Source: Streptomyces sp. NBC_00341 (GTDB lineage Bacteria > Actinomycetota > Actinomycetes > Streptomycetales > Streptomycetaceae). Taken from it: a DNA stretch of 64,000 nt. The stretch spans positions 4,898,001 through 4,962,000 of the forward strand of contig NZ_CP108002.1 in NCBI RefSeq assembly GCF_041435055.1, read 5' to 3'. The notes beneath the pieces were generated by a model. That model saw only the letters and a list, made by a program, of their open reading frames with translations, ran no database searches and was not told the DNA's origin. Below are positions 8,455-17,085 of this stretch, piece by piece. The stretch's first letter is position 1, and the number at the start of each line of letters is the position of its first letter. The position numbers and the translations under genes were made by a program.

Positions 8455-8507
8455 CACGCGGGACAACGGGACAAAGGGGCAGTTGCCCGAGACCGAGCGA
8501 GACGTAC

Positions 8508-8533
8508 TGTCCGTTCCCAGTAGAAGTGAGCAG
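8508..8533 (+). repeat. Left terminal inverted repeat
   Basis: It starts TGTCCGTTCCCAG and ends GTGAGCAG. A second GAGCAG lies at 8547-8552 just after GATCTGA (8542-8548), giving a pattern of repeated TGAGCAG-like motifs that may be TniA binding sites. Confidence 0.8.
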
Positions 8534-8841
8534 ACGGACTTGATCTGAGCAGGGGCCTGTCATTTTCGCTGAGACGGTCTAGGGCGAAGGAGTCCCGGCG
8601 AAGTTGCGGGCACGTCTCTGATCTTCTGCTTCTCTCTCAGGCGTCCCGTGCGTTCTGACAGGCGACGGCAATCGTGACCTGGCCATATTCAGTTTTTCTG
8701 GGAAGGCGGCGTCCTTCCCGCGCCCCATCGAAAAGACGGACGGGGGACGTGGCGCATCCTGCTCGCTAACTTGAGCACCACGCCCGACTGCTCGAAGGCC
8801 GTGCGTGCCAGCTGGCGACGGACTGGAGTGTTGGGAACCTC
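8534..8841. other. Left-end region of the element, no gene seen
   Basis: Together with 8455-8507 outside the element, this makes a 387-base gap. I see the terminal repeat and the GATCTGAGCAG block, then no convincing open frame with a ribosome site. It probably contains further transposase sites and the promoter of the gene at 8842. Confidence 0.6.
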
Positions 8842-9861
8842 ATGCCGAGTTCCGTTCGTCTTCTCTACCTGAGCGGCCGCGGCTTCCAAGCCGGGCCCGA
8901 GTTGCGACGGAGGCACGCGTTGCGCCAACCCGTAGGCCGGTACGTCTACTGGTCCCAGCGACTTGTCAGAGAAGTGATCGACGACAACGGGGTCCGGCTG
9001 GACCCTCGCATCAAGCCTGCCCTCAATCTGGGCCTGCCGGGCAACGGCGTCAACCTCGCCGGCCGGGACCGGGAGAACACCACCTTCGACATCGCCGAGA
9101 AGCTCAAGAGGAGGCTCCGTAAGTCCATCATCACGGACTTCAGTGCTTCGACGTCCGGACGGCTCATCCAGGGAGCGGGCCAGGCAGAGGTGGCGGAGTT
9201 CCAGCGGTGGGGGTACCCACAGCACCGTCTCCAGCATCGGACAGCCGTGATCCACACGCAGACTGTCACGCAGGAGGGGCATCGCGTTGATCTCTGCTTG
9301 TTCGGGAGCCTGAAAAACCTGCGAGGCTTCAACGTTCCGGAGGACGACTCTATCGGTGGATGGACCTCGTCAGCCGCTCCGATGATCGAGGAGTTCATCG
9401 CGCTCCGGGGTGCAGAGGTGAGTGCCCGGACGGGACGCGCGTATCCACTGGATGGCGAGGCGCTTGCTGTGGAGATCCTCAAGGTCGCGCTGGCACAGGG
9501 AATTTATGCCAACCCGGTAGATCATGCGGGGCGTCCCGAGAGTCGCGCGTACACCTTGTTGGGGTTCGACGCGACGGAGTACGTCGCCCTCATCTACAAG
9601 GACGTAACACTCACACCGAGGCGGTGGAACTTCCAAGTTGAGCCGGAGATGGCCGGAGTCCGCCGCATCCTCATCGGGGCCCCGCTCTGGATGCGCACGA
9701 CACGCCAGGACACCATCCGGACCTACTACGGCGAGAACCGAGTGGTGATCCCACGCGTCTCGGGCACATCGAGCGCACCCGCGATTGCTCCCGCATCGAG
9801 AACGCCGGCGGGCCATGTCCTCCTTCAGCCCTCGCAGGACGAAGATCGTACGCAGGACTGA
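8842..9861 (+). CDS. Hypothetical protein, cargo gene 1
   Basis: This encodes 339 residues and is soluble. It begins MPSSVRLLYLSGRGF; the SVRLLYLS opening faintly recalls the SAVMC3_10250-type family of Streptomyces proteins, but this is from memory and weak. The middle region has several aromatic-rich strands (RTAVIHTQTVTQEGHRVDLC). The C-terminal 30 residues are Ser/Pro/Ala-rich and probably disordered. No catalytic motif is recognised. It is the first gene inside the left end of the element, alone on its strand before a convergent small gene. Confidence 0.6.
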   Translation: MPSSVRLLYLSGRGFQAGPELRRRHALRQPVGRYVYWSQRLVREVIDDNGVRLDPRIKPALNLGLPGNGVNLAGRDRENTTFDIAEKLKRRLRKSIITDFSASTSGRLIQGAGQAEVAEFQRWGYPQHRLQHRTAVIHTQTVTQEGHRVDLCLFGSLKNLRGFNVPEDDSIGGWTSSAAPMIEEFIALRGAEVSARTGRAYPLDGEALAVEILKVALAQGIYANPVDHAGRPESRAYTLLGFDATEYVALIYKDVTLTPRRWNFQVEPEMAGVRRILIGAPLWMRTTRQDTIRTYYGENRVVIPRVSGTSSAPAIAPASRTPAGHVLLQPSQDEDRTQD

Positions 9862-9934
9862 ATCGTCTCTCGTTCCCATCCCCACCATGACGACGGCCAC
9901 ACTCATTCAAAGTGATTCGTCCTACTCGGAGTTC

Positions 9935-10117
9935 TCAGTGGTAGGCACCGACGGCGGTTAGGTACAGGCTGGCTGCCGCGCCCACGGTGCTCCCGCCGAT
10001 CAGGAGAGCGGTGCCGGGGGTGGTGCCCTCGCGCCACGCGACGAACGCGGCCGCGCACCCGAGGTGGAGAGCGGCAGACAAGGCCAGGAGCAGGGCCAAG
10101 AGCTGCTGTTGAGTCAT
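9935..10117 (-). CDS. Small two-helix membrane protein
   Basis: This encodes 60 residues, nearly all within two hydrophobic helices (LLALLLALSAALHLGCAAAF and ALLIGGSTVGAAASLYLTAV) joined by AWREGTTPGT. The layout is typical of small inner-membrane proteins of Streptomyces. The ribosome site is weak, so confidence is moderate. It is divergent from the HTH-STAND gene at 10334 and could be a partner or simply a passenger. Confidence 0.55.
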   Translation of the reverse strand: MTQQQLLALLLALSAALHLGCAAAFVAWREGTTPGTALLIGGSTVGAAASLYLTAVGAYH

Positions 10118-10261
10118 CGAAAGGATCCAGTTCTCGGACGGTGGCCTCGCCGGGCCGCGGGCTTGGCTGAGACCTTGCCCGTCCGACAGCGTGTCCGGCG
10201 AGGTTCTGCGACGGATCGATCACTTCGCGCCCAGTGCGCCTTTACCGGTTGTTACGCTCCC

Positions 10262-10291
10262 GGGTGTCCGATGTCAGCCGATCGGACACCC
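10262..10291. promoter_or_regulatory. Perfect 11-bp dyad upstream of the HTH-STAND gene
   Basis: GGGTGTCCGAT and ATCGGACACCC flank eight bases, ending 42 bases before the start at 10334. It may be an operator for the N-terminal helix-turn-helix of the encoded protein or a leader hairpin. A TTGTTACGCT promoter-like stretch is immediately upstream. Confidence 0.45.
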
Positions 10292-10333
10292 AGGACGCCG
10301 GTCGGACCCAGGTGTTCGGTGAGGAGCGGATGC

Positions 10334-12682
10334 ATGGGTGACGTGTTAGCGGATCTCCGGCAGGTGGGGGAGTTCAAGCGCCGTGCGCTTCGCGACCGTC
10401 CGTCGAACCGAGAACTGGCGAGGCTGGCGGAAGTCGCCCCTGGTACGCCGGGCGCCTGGCTCGACGGTGCGAACCTGCCGCAGGACCTCGGGAAGCTGAT
10501 TGTCGTCCTCGAGGCGATCTGTGCGGAAGCCGCCCGCATAGGCGTCTTGGGCAGCCGCGTCGACGACTCCGGGAAGACCGCTGCTGAGCTGCTGGATCCC
10601 GGGCGTTGGCGCGCCGCCTTTGCCGAGGAGCGCGAGCGTCGGGCTGAGGACACCCGGTCGGCGGTCGAGCGTCAGCAGGCGCGAGCGGCCTTGGTGGAGG
10701 ACGAGCGCCGTGCCCGGCAGGCCGCGCTCGTGGACCGCCCGCGACCGGTCGGAGAGTGGACTGCTCAGCGGCTCGGTGTGCACCCTGCTATCCCAGGGCG
10801 CCCTGTCGGCGACGGCCTCCGCGACGGTGTCGACGGATCGGACTTCATCCTGCCTCGCTATGTGCTCCGCCCGCACGATGAGCGGCTGCGCGGCCTGCTG
10901 CGGGAGGCAGTGGCGACAGGGGCCCGGCCGAGCCTGATCGTGGTGGAGGGGGGCTCGTGCACAGGCAAGACTAGAACGGCCTTCGAGGGGTTGCGGGCGT
11001 CGGTACCGCCGAACGTCCTGCTGCTCTTCCCAGCGGACCCCGCCGGTCTGCTGGACGTTCTGGCCGCGGAGGCCCTCGAGCCGGGAAGCGTGCTGTGGCT
11101 CAACGAGGCCCAGGACTATCTCACCGGCCCGACAGGTGAGGCAGTTGCTGCGGCGCTTCTACGGCGGCTCGACGGCAAGGGACCTCTCGTGGTGGTCGCC
11201 ACGTTGTGGCCGGAACATCTCAAGACCCTGCGGGACGCTGGCCACGGTCACAGCACCGGCGGCGGATTCCGTGACAGCGGTCCCGATCAGAACCGGCTAT
11301 CTCGCGCGCTCCTCGCCCAGGCCACTTACGTCCATGTGCCCCGCACCTTTGCAGACGCCCTAGAGCTGGTCACGGAACTCGCCTGCCAGGACGGCTCGTT
11401 GGCGGCGGCCCTAGAGTCCGGCCACGCCGATCTGACCCAGACCCTAGCCGCCGCTCCGGATTTGGTCGACTTCTACGAGGTCCCCGTCGGCGAGGCGGGG
11501 ACCCACTGCAGGGCCATCCTCAGCGCCGCGATGGATGCCCACCGTCTCGGCGTCAGCGGACCGTTGCCGCTCGCCTTCCTAGAGGCCGCAGTTCCCGGCT
11601 ACCTAAATGACGACGAGAGGGCCGTCCATCCGGGGTGGTTCACCTGGGCGCTCGCCCACGCCCGTACCGTCGTCAAGCAGACCACTAGCCCGCTACAGGA
11701 TGTCGCCCGCCCTGGCCGGATGGGCGTTGTGCCCGGCGTGGTGCGCCTCGCCGACTACCTGCAGCAGCACGGTGATCGGACCCGCCGAACCGTCTGCCCG
11801 CCAGCCTCTTTCTGGGATGCAGCGGCCAAGCACCTCGCGGATGCCACAGACCTCCACCGCCTCGCCTACGCTGCCCAAGAGCGGGCGAGGCTGCGCCACG
11901 CCGGCGTCCTGTTCGCAGCCAGTGCGGACGCCGGAGACCCGTCCGCCCTTTTCGCACTCGCAGTTCGGATGGACCGGGCCGAAGACAACGAGATGGCGCA
12001 GAGGCTCCTTGAAGCCGCCGCAGCCGCGGGCGACGGACAGGCGGCGGGCGACCTGGCTTGGCGGGCAACAGAGATGGGGGAGCCCGCGAAAGCGGACCGG
12101 ATCCTGAGGGCCACCACTGATGCTGCGCGCCCGGACGCCTTGGCGAGGCTGGCACTCAGGCACGAGCTGTCCGGAGACCGAGTCCAAGCCAGGCGGCTTT
12201 ATCTGGCCGCAGCTGAGCTGGGAAGCGAGTCCGCGCGAAGGTACTTGGACTGGGAGAGAAAAAGGGAAACGGAACGGAACGCGGAGCGGCAGGAGGTTTT
12301 GGATTCCTCGCCTTCCAAAGCCGAGGACAGAGTCCCGCTCGTCCTGGAGGAAGTCGACTCCTATGTGCTAAGCCACAACAGGCCGGATTCCGCTCCGGTG
12401 ACCCGCTGGTTCCTGGAATATGGCAATCTGCACGAGCTGTTCGGGGATATGCACGAACGCCAAGGCAACCACGAGGAGGCTGAACGCCTGTATCGGGCAG
12501 CCGCCGGGTTGGGTAACTCCAGGGCTTTACGAAAACTGGCTGAGCAGGCGGCGGTTTTGGGGCACCGTGAGAAGACGGAGCGGCTGTACCTGGCGGCTAC
12601 TGAACTTGAATGGGTGATGTCGGGAACGGTGAGTGTGGTGGTGCCCGGGGGCGCTCCGTGGACGGCTGCTGAGTCAAGATGA
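10334..12682 (+). CDS. HTH-STAND NTPase with TPR/Sel1-like repeats
   Basis: This encodes 782 residues. Residues 24-60 (SNRELARLAEVAPGTPGAWL) look like an XRE-type helix-turn-helix, followed by a charged coiled-coil (about 90-135). The P-loop GGSCTGKT is at 206-213 and the Walker B-like VLWLNEAQ is near 253-260, where Asn replaces the usual Asp before the catalytic Glu. The C-terminal 250 residues hold helical repeats (AERLYRAAAGLGNSRAL type) of the TPR/Sel1 class. This is the plan of a signal-transducing STAND ATPase; relatives occur in phage-defence and regulatory loci. ATG 10334 is chosen as the start of the HTH. Two TTA codons (residues 5 and 732) predict dependence on the bldA tRNA. It is followed after four bases by the gene at 12687. 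Confidence 0.72.
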   Translation: MGDVLADLRQVGEFKRRALRDRPSNRELARLAEVAPGTPGAWLDGANLPQDLGKLIVVLEAICAEAARIGVLGSRVDDSGKTAAELLDPGRWRAAFAEERERRAEDTRSAVERQQARAALVEDERRARQAALVDRPRPVGEWTAQRLGVHPAIPGRPVGDGLRDGVDGSDFILPRYVLRPHDERLRGLLREAVATGARPSLIVVEGGSCTGKTRTAFEGLRASVPPNVLLLFPADPAGLLDVLAAEALEPGSVLWLNEAQDYLTGPTGEAVAAALLRRLDGKGPLVVVATLWPEHLKTLRDAGHGHSTGGGFRDSGPDQNRLSRALLAQATYVHVPRTFADALELVTELACQDGSLAAALESGHADLTQTLAAAPDLVDFYEVPVGEAGTHCRAILSAAMDAHRLGVSGPLPLAFLEAAVPGYLNDDERAVHPGWFTWALAHARTVVKQTTSPLQDVARPGRMGVVPGVVRLADYLQQHGDRTRRTVCPPASFWDAAAKHLADATDLHRLAYAAQERARLRHAGVLFAASADAGDPSALFALAVRMDRAEDNEMAQRLLEAAAAAGDGQAAGDLAWRATEMGEPAKADRILRATTDAARPDALARLALRHELSGDRVQARRLYLAAAELGSESARRYLDWERKRETERNAERQEVLDSSPSKAEDRVPLVLEEVDSYVLSHNRPDSAPVTRWFLEYGNLHELFGDMHERQGNHEEAERLYRAAAGLGNSRALRKLAEQAAVLGHREKTERLYLAATELEWVMSGTVSVVVPGGAPWTAAESR

Positions 12683-12686
12683 GCAC

Positions 12687-13181
12687 ATGAGCGAGGATGA
12701 AGCGGATCTGCTGGTGCTGCTGCGCGAGCTCGATGATCCGGAGTGGCTGGAGTGGCCGCAGCACTACGACCGCGGCGAGGCCGCAGCGCACTTCCGTGTC
12801 CTGGTAGCCCGGCTCGAGAGTGACTTCGCAGCTCGCTGCACGGCCGAGCGGGACACCCAGGACTCCAGCGAGTACGGACGCGTCGTCGTGCCCGGGGATG
12901 CAACCGTATGCGGTACTCGGATCGTCGTCTGTGTGAGCAAGTTCGGCTCGCTGGCTCTGGTCTGCGCCGACAACCCGGGCGCCTTCTTTGGAACGGCTGA
13001 CGCCCAGGCCGAGGGCGAGCTGGATGCCGCGGACCTTGCCAAGGTCAACCGGGCGCTTGTCGAGCTTGGCTATGTCGTGGTTGCTGAGGAACTACTGGAG
13101 AGCGACTATGACGGGCCGAGCCGACTGCCCTGGCACGTTCAGCGGCCCAGTTGGTCGGATCGCTTCTTCGGTATCTTCTGA
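12687..13181 (+). CDS. Hypothetical acidic protein, probable partner of the STAND gene
   Basis: This encodes 164 residues, acidic, with no signal or membrane segment. It starts MSEDEADLLVLLRELDDP, with a central beta-rich part (GTRIVVCVSKFGSLALVC) and ends WSDRFFGIF. It begins four bases after the STAND gene stop, so the two are probably cotranscribed. No domain is recognised; the size and acidity would suit an inhibitor or sensor, which is inference only. An IS630-type insertion begins within a few bases of its stop codon. Confidence 0.65.
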   Translation: MSEDEADLLVLLRELDDPEWLEWPQHYDRGEAAAHFRVLVARLESDFAARCTAERDTQDSSEYGRVVVPGDATVCGTRIVVCVSKFGSLALVCADNPGAFFGTADAQAEGELDAADLAKVNRALVELGYVVVAEELLESDYDGPSRLPWHVQRPSWSDRFFGIF

Positions 13182-13184
13182 TGA

Positions 13185-13799
13185 TCACGCCGACAGGGTC
13201 AGGCCGGCGCCGGCCAGGCATCCGTCGATCACCTCCGGCCTGTACTGCAGCATCTTGAGCTTGCGCTTCACAGCGCGGGTGACCTGGCCAAGGTCGGCGG
13301 CGGCCAGGTTGCCGATGTCGCGTTTGACCAGGGACCAGATGCCCTCCTGCGGGTTGAGGTCCGGGGCGTAAGTCGGCAGCTGAAATACGGTGAGCCATGA
13401 GGCGTTGGCCTCGAAGAACTCCCTCAGTGGCGCAACCAGGTGCATGCGTAGGTTGTCCCACACCAGCACAATCGGGCCGCCGAGCTGTGTATGGGCGCGG
13501 ATTACCAGGTCGCGGTAGTCCTTCCAGCCGAAGCCCTTGGGTTCGTTCTTGCGGCCCCGGTACTCACGGATCGCGTAGAACAAACGGGACCGCTCACCCG
13601 GCTTGTAGCAGGTCATCCCCGCCATGGATACTCGGCCCGAGCCCCGCCCGCGCACGCGGACGACCGGCGTGCTGCCCCTGCGGCCCCACGTCCTGGCACG
13701 CGGCGGTGTCATCGACTGGCCGGCCTCGTCCTCGAAGACCACCCAACCGCTGTTCGCCGCCGCGGTGCTCTTACCCGCGGCCACACCTCTCCTTTCCAC
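13185..13799 (-). CDS. IS630 transposase, catalytic part (orfB)
   Basis: This encodes 204 residues with the DDE core: Asp in VFEDEAGQS, Asp in VLVWDNLRMH, and Glu in LNPQEGIWSLVKRD. It overlaps orfA by 91 bases and is probably made by a -1 frameshift somewhere before the VFEDEAG strand, near the AAAGGAGAGG to CGGGTAAG stretch. The codons for WPRV and for KSTAAANSGW lie in different frames, consistent with that. All catalytic residues are present, so the element may be functional. Confidence 0.85.
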   Translation of the reverse strand: MERRGVAAGKSTAAANSGWVVFEDEAGQSMTPPRARTWGRRGSTPVVRVRGRGSGRVSMAGMTCYKPGERSRLFYAIREYRGRKNEPKGFGWKDYRDLVIRAHTQLGGPIVLVWDNLRMHLVAPLREFFEANASWLTVFQLPTYAPDLNPQEGIWSLVKRDIGNLAAADLGQVTRAVKRKLKMLQYRPEVIDGCLAGAGLTLSA

Positions 13800-14248
13800 A
13801 ACTCCACCGCGTCGTCGTCACGCTCGATAGCGCGCCGGGTCGGCTGCTGCCAGGACCAGCCATAGCGCCGCAGCAGTCGCCACGTGCCCTCCACGGTGTA
13901 CGAGACGTGGAACAGCCGGCCGATCACCGTCTTCACGCGGGCCAGCGTCCACCGCTGGTCGGCCCACCCGTGTGCCAGCGGACCGCAGTCCAACTCCCGC
14001 TCCAACCTGGCCATCTGCGCGTCAGATAGTCGGGGTCGGCCAGGTGATCCCTTGGAGGCCACTCCGGCGTGGCCGCCCTCGCGCCACTGGCGTCGCCAAC
14101 GCTCCACCGACCGTTCCGAGACCCGCAGCATGGCAGCGATCTCCCGGTTCTTCCGGTCAGCCTCGAAGCACGTCACGGCCTGGCGCCGGACCCGCTCTCG
14201 CGCGTCTCTCTCGACGTCGGTCAAGCCGCCGCCCTGCGGATATCTCAC
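13709..14248 (-). CDS. IS630 transposase, DNA-binding part (orfA)
   Basis: This encodes 179 residues. It starts MRYPQGGGLTDVERDAR, typical for the family. Two helix-turn-helix units follow: REIAAMLRVSERSVERWRRQ, then a winged segment with SPGRPRLSD and WTLARVKTVIGRLFHVSYT. The tail beyond the overlap (RRRTAVGWSSRTRPASR) is the out-of-frame read-through. Confidence 0.85.
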   Translation of the reverse strand: MRYPQGGGLTDVERDARERVRRQAVTCFEADRKNREIAAMLRVSERSVERWRRQWREGGHAGVASKGSPGRPRLSDAQMARLERELDCGPLAHGWADQRWTLARVKTVIGRLFHVSYTVEGTWRLLRRYGWSWQQPTRRAIERDDDAVELWKGEVWPRVRAPRRRTAVGWSSRTRPASR

Positions 14249-14288
14249 CGAACGAGGACTACCGAGGCCACTTTCACGCTGTCTGGCG

Positions 14289-14502
14289 AACAGCCCGACA
14301 TCACCCGATCAAGTTCAGTATCAACACCGGAGACGACCGGTGGCTCGACGTCCGTGACCTGGCCTCTTCCCGCAGGGAGCTGGTGGAGAGCTACGAGCGT
14401 TATGGCATTGAGGCCGACGGAACGCTGTCCGAGCCGTGGCCATGGCCCGTCCCGAGAGCAGTCGGTCCCACGGTCTCGATTGAACCCGAGGCTGAGACAT
14501 GA
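14289..14502 (+). pseudogene. 3' remnant of a gene cut by the IS630 insertion
   Basis: The plus frame ending at 14502 gives a natural-looking protein end (IKFSINTGDDRWLDVRDLA, then RRELVESYERYGIEADGTL). No start codon with a ribosome site precedes it, because the IS630 element occupies the upstream DNA. The similarity of style may extend back to about 14257. Its 5' part is not visible in the window, so the parent gene is unidentified. Confidence 0.55.
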
Positions 14503-14612
14503 GGTCGGTCTGGGTGACAGCAAGGACACGGGTGCCCTCCTGGCGGTGGTCGCGCCGGATCGCGTCGATCAGTCAAGTTTGAGAACCACCTCCAAACTCT
14601 CGGCGCGGTCAT

Positions 14613-15968
14613 GTGTTGCATCGCTACCGTGGCTGTGTGGCCACGAAGAACATGCCCGCAGCAGGCCAACCACTCGCGCCGATCTATCCGTACAACGAAC
14701 CGAGCCAGGCCGTCCTTCTGTACGACGGCCTGATCGGCGGGCTAGGAGCAACCGACGTTCCTGGCCGCGTCGAGTTGATCTGTTCAACCGGGTTCAACTT
14801 CGAGTGGAAGGTGGGAGATGGGGCATCTCCAGGCTTCGCGAACCGCGACGAGGTTGACCTGATTCTCCATCGTCCGATGGGCGACATGATCATGCCTGGG
14901 GTGCCGCGGAACATCGACGGAGGATGGTCGAACGGGGCCTCGTTCGGGAACCCCGGGGCCTCATTGAATCGACTCGTCGTTCATTGGTTCAACCTGCCCA
15001 ACTGGCATGGTCCGATGGGGCTGGTGGCGAGGACGGCCGACGGAGAGCCGGAGTGGTCAGGCCGTTGGGAGCATCAAACGAGCGGCTGGAAGATCACGCT
15101 AGATGTACGCCCCGACCATCAGAGGGTTTGGCGCGATCTCCACCAGGCTGATGTGTACGTGATGACGCACGTAATGGAGGTGCGTCGTACCGATGGCTCG
15201 CTCTTTACGCCCGACGAGGTAGATCCCGTGCTGACAGCGATGCACGTTGGGATCTCGTTCGCGCTCGGCCGATGGGCTGCTCCCATGCTGTCAGTTGGCG
15301 AGGACAGCGGCGGTCGCGGGGCGTGGGAGCAGTGGGGTGCCTCCCACTGTGACCCGGCGCGCAGGAGTAGTGATGGTTGGTGGTACGACCAAGATCACCA
15401 ATCGCTTGGCGACTTCTTGAGCCTTGTGATCGACGCCTTTGCGGACCCTGACCGACTCGTTACGCTGCGCTTTCAGATGATGTATGCCATCTCCGCCATG
15501 CGGAGCCGGGACTTTGTCGAGCCTCGAATCATCATGGGTACAGCTGGCCTGGAACACATCATGTGGGAACGTCTCGTCCTCAACGGCGTTTTGACCAAAC
15601 AGCAATACAAGCAACGCCCGGCACATCAGTTGCTGCGCGAAGTGCTGCTGAGTGCCCAGATCCCCGTTGACATCAACCCTCAGCTCCTGCCGGCGGCCGC
15701 ACAGTACGCTGCTGATGTAAAGATGATCGAGAACAAGGACATTGACGGTGCTGACGTCGTAACCTGGGTCAGGAATCGACTGGTGCATCCGCAAGAGGCG
15801 CAGGAGTCGGTTTACCGATTGGATGGCTTGACGAGAGATTCTTGGCTTCTCGCTCGCCATTACCTAGTGTTGTTGATCCTGAACTCACTAGGATACAACG
15901 GCAATTATAGAGACCTCACACGAATTCGGGGCTGGGTGGGCGACGTGGCTAACGTTCCCTGGGCATGA
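14613..15968 (+). CDS. Two-domain protein with C-terminal HEPN motif
   Basis: This encodes 451 residues. The N-terminal 250 residues are beta-rich with many aromatics (STGFNFEWKVGDG, WEHQTSGWKITLDV). The C-terminal 150 are helical and contain VTWVRNRLVHPQE, an Arg387-x4-His392 signature with Asn at the next position, as in HEPN ribonucleases. This layout recalls single-gene defence proteins of the ApeA type (domain plus HEPN), but no sequence identity is claimed. GTG 14613 is the longest start; GTG 14637 or ATG 14652 are alternatives. Base composition is lower in GC than the core genes (for example the stretch around 15840-15930), which supports acquisition. It stands alone in the cargo between IS630 and the tni operon. 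Confidence 0.62.
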   Translation: MLHRYRGCVATKNMPAAGQPLAPIYPYNEPSQAVLLYDGLIGGLGATDVPGRVELICSTGFNFEWKVGDGASPGFANRDEVDLILHRPMGDMIMPGVPRNIDGGWSNGASFGNPGASLNRLVVHWFNLPNWHGPMGLVARTADGEPEWSGRWEHQTSGWKITLDVRPDHQRVWRDLHQADVYVMTHVMEVRRTDGSLFTPDEVDPVLTAMHVGISFALGRWAAPMLSVGEDSGGRGAWEQWGASHCDPARRSSDGWWYDQDHQSLGDFLSLVIDAFADPDRLVTLRFQMMYAISAMRSRDFVEPRIIMGTAGLEHIMWERLVLNGVLTKQQYKQRPAHQLLREVLLSAQIPVDINPQLLPAAAQYAADVKMIENKDIDGADVVTWVRNRLVHPQEAQESVYRLDGLTRDSWLLARHYLVLLILNSLGYNGNYRDLTRIRGWVGDVANVPWA

Positions 15969-16101
15969 TCGGCGGATCTGGGGGTTCTGCGTCAGGTCTC
16001 CCGTGCGGCGCAATCCACGGCGGGTGTTGGGCGCTCGGCGTCATTTGTGCAGGTCGTCTCGGACGCTCCCTCGGGATTCGCCCGATGTATACGGGAGTTT
16101 A

Positions 16102-17082
16102 CTATTTCTGCTGGAGCTCATCCCGAAGGGCGTCGTGGTCGTCCGGCGTCATCACCAGCATCAGTGATCTTCCCAAAGGGTCGGTCCAGCGGAAGAGGGC
16201 GTCGTTGGAGAAGACGTGGGAGTGGAGCTTCTCGCGAAGGGTGGGGACGTTCAGCCGGTGCTCGGCCTCTGTGTAGACGGCGTTGATGGTGCGCCGGTGC
16301 TGGCTGAGGTTCGCCCATCGGCGAGGCGCCCGCAGTGTCCGCCAAGCAGGATCGGCCAGCATGCCCAGCAGCGTGACGAACTCTGGATAGGTCGCGATGT
16401 AGTCCCGCTCGTCGACGCGTCGCCTGATGATGTTCCCGTAGATGGCTTCCTTGGGAGGGAGCTGGGCGAGGCGGTCATTCCAGCGTGAGAGCAGATGAGG
16501 TTGGTTCTTGTTATGGAGCCAGGAGCGGACCAAGTGCTGCGCTTCTTTCGTCGCTGCTTCCAGGGTGTCGGGGAAACGGCGGGCGATCCGTCGGTGTCGG
16601 TGCTCAGCGGTAACGAGCTCTGGGAGGTGGCCGACGCGGTAGTGGCGGTTGCCGTCTACCCAGATGCCGTGTCGGCGGCAGAGCTGGAGATCGGGCGGGC
16701 GATGGGCGAGGACGGGGCTGGTGATCCCTCGGCGGTGCATGCAGTGTGAGCAGGCGACGTAGAGACGCCGACGGTAGCGGACTACCTCACCTGTGGTGCG
16801 CGCCTCAACCCGGGCGATCGCTGGTAGCAGCATCCGGAGGGTCTCGGGCGTAAGGCCCGTCAGGATGGCCAGCCGTGGCAGAACCATCGGAGTCCAGCGC
16901 CAAAGTGTGTCTGTTCGCTTGCCGACCTGCGCGTTTTTGAACGGTGTCAGAGTTTTCGCCAGTTGGCCCGCCGTTACTTGGTTGGCGGTGGCGAGGCGGT
17001 GCAGATACCAGCCGAAGACCTCGCCGTGGACCGGTGGCAGAGGAAGCGGAAGGAGCCGGACAGGGGCTTCCCAGGGCTCCAT
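16102..17082 (-). CDS. tniQ: TniQ-family target-selection protein
   Basis: This encodes 326 residues. It opens LPLPLPPVHGEVFGWYLHRL, the standard TniQ N-terminus (loop then GE-x-x-x-S/G-WL), and has a zinc finger with Cys111, Cys114, Cys135 and His138 (CSHC then CRRH). In Tn7 and Tn5053 relatives TniQ/TnsD picks the target and recruits the AAA protein TniB/TnsC. Here it is the last gene of the five-gene operon, three bases after tniB. Its length is between short TniQ and full TnsD, so a sequence-specific DNA-binding tail is possible. It is the closest tni gene to the left cargo. Confidence 0.88.
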   Translation of the reverse strand: MEPWEAPVRLLPLPLPPVHGEVFGWYLHRLATANQVTAGQLAKTLTPFKNAQVGKRTDTLWRWTPMVLPRLAILTGLTPETLRMLLPAIARVEARTTGEVVRYRRRLYVACSHCMHRRGITSPVLAHRPPDLQLCRRHGIWVDGNRHYRVGHLPELVTAEHRHRRIARRFPDTLEAATKEAQHLVRSWLHNKNQPHLLSRWNDRLAQLPPKEAIYGNIIRRRVDERDYIATYPEFVTLLGMLADPAWRTLRAPRRWANLSQHRRTINAVYTEAEHRLNVPTLREKLHSHVFSNDALFRWTDPLGRSLMLVMTPDDHDALRDELQQK

Positions 17083-17085
17083 CGC

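Larger units (their letters stand above)
13185..14255 (-). mobile_element. IS630-family insertion sequence
   Basis: Two overlapping frames (orfA 14248-13709, orfB 13799-13185) together make a complete IS630-type transposase, the usual two-frame plan of this family in actinomycetes. The outer limits are estimated. The right edge must lie between orfA's start and the non-IS reading frame that is clear by 14289. No convincing terminal repeat or TA duplication was found. Confidence 0.75.

Noticed and set aside
13188..14288. Imperfect inverted repeat (CGCCGACAGGGTCA versus TCACGCTGTCTGGCG) as IS630 ends
   Set aside because: The right copy falls within sequence that reads as part of the interrupted gene, and the match needs a gap; ends were left undefined.
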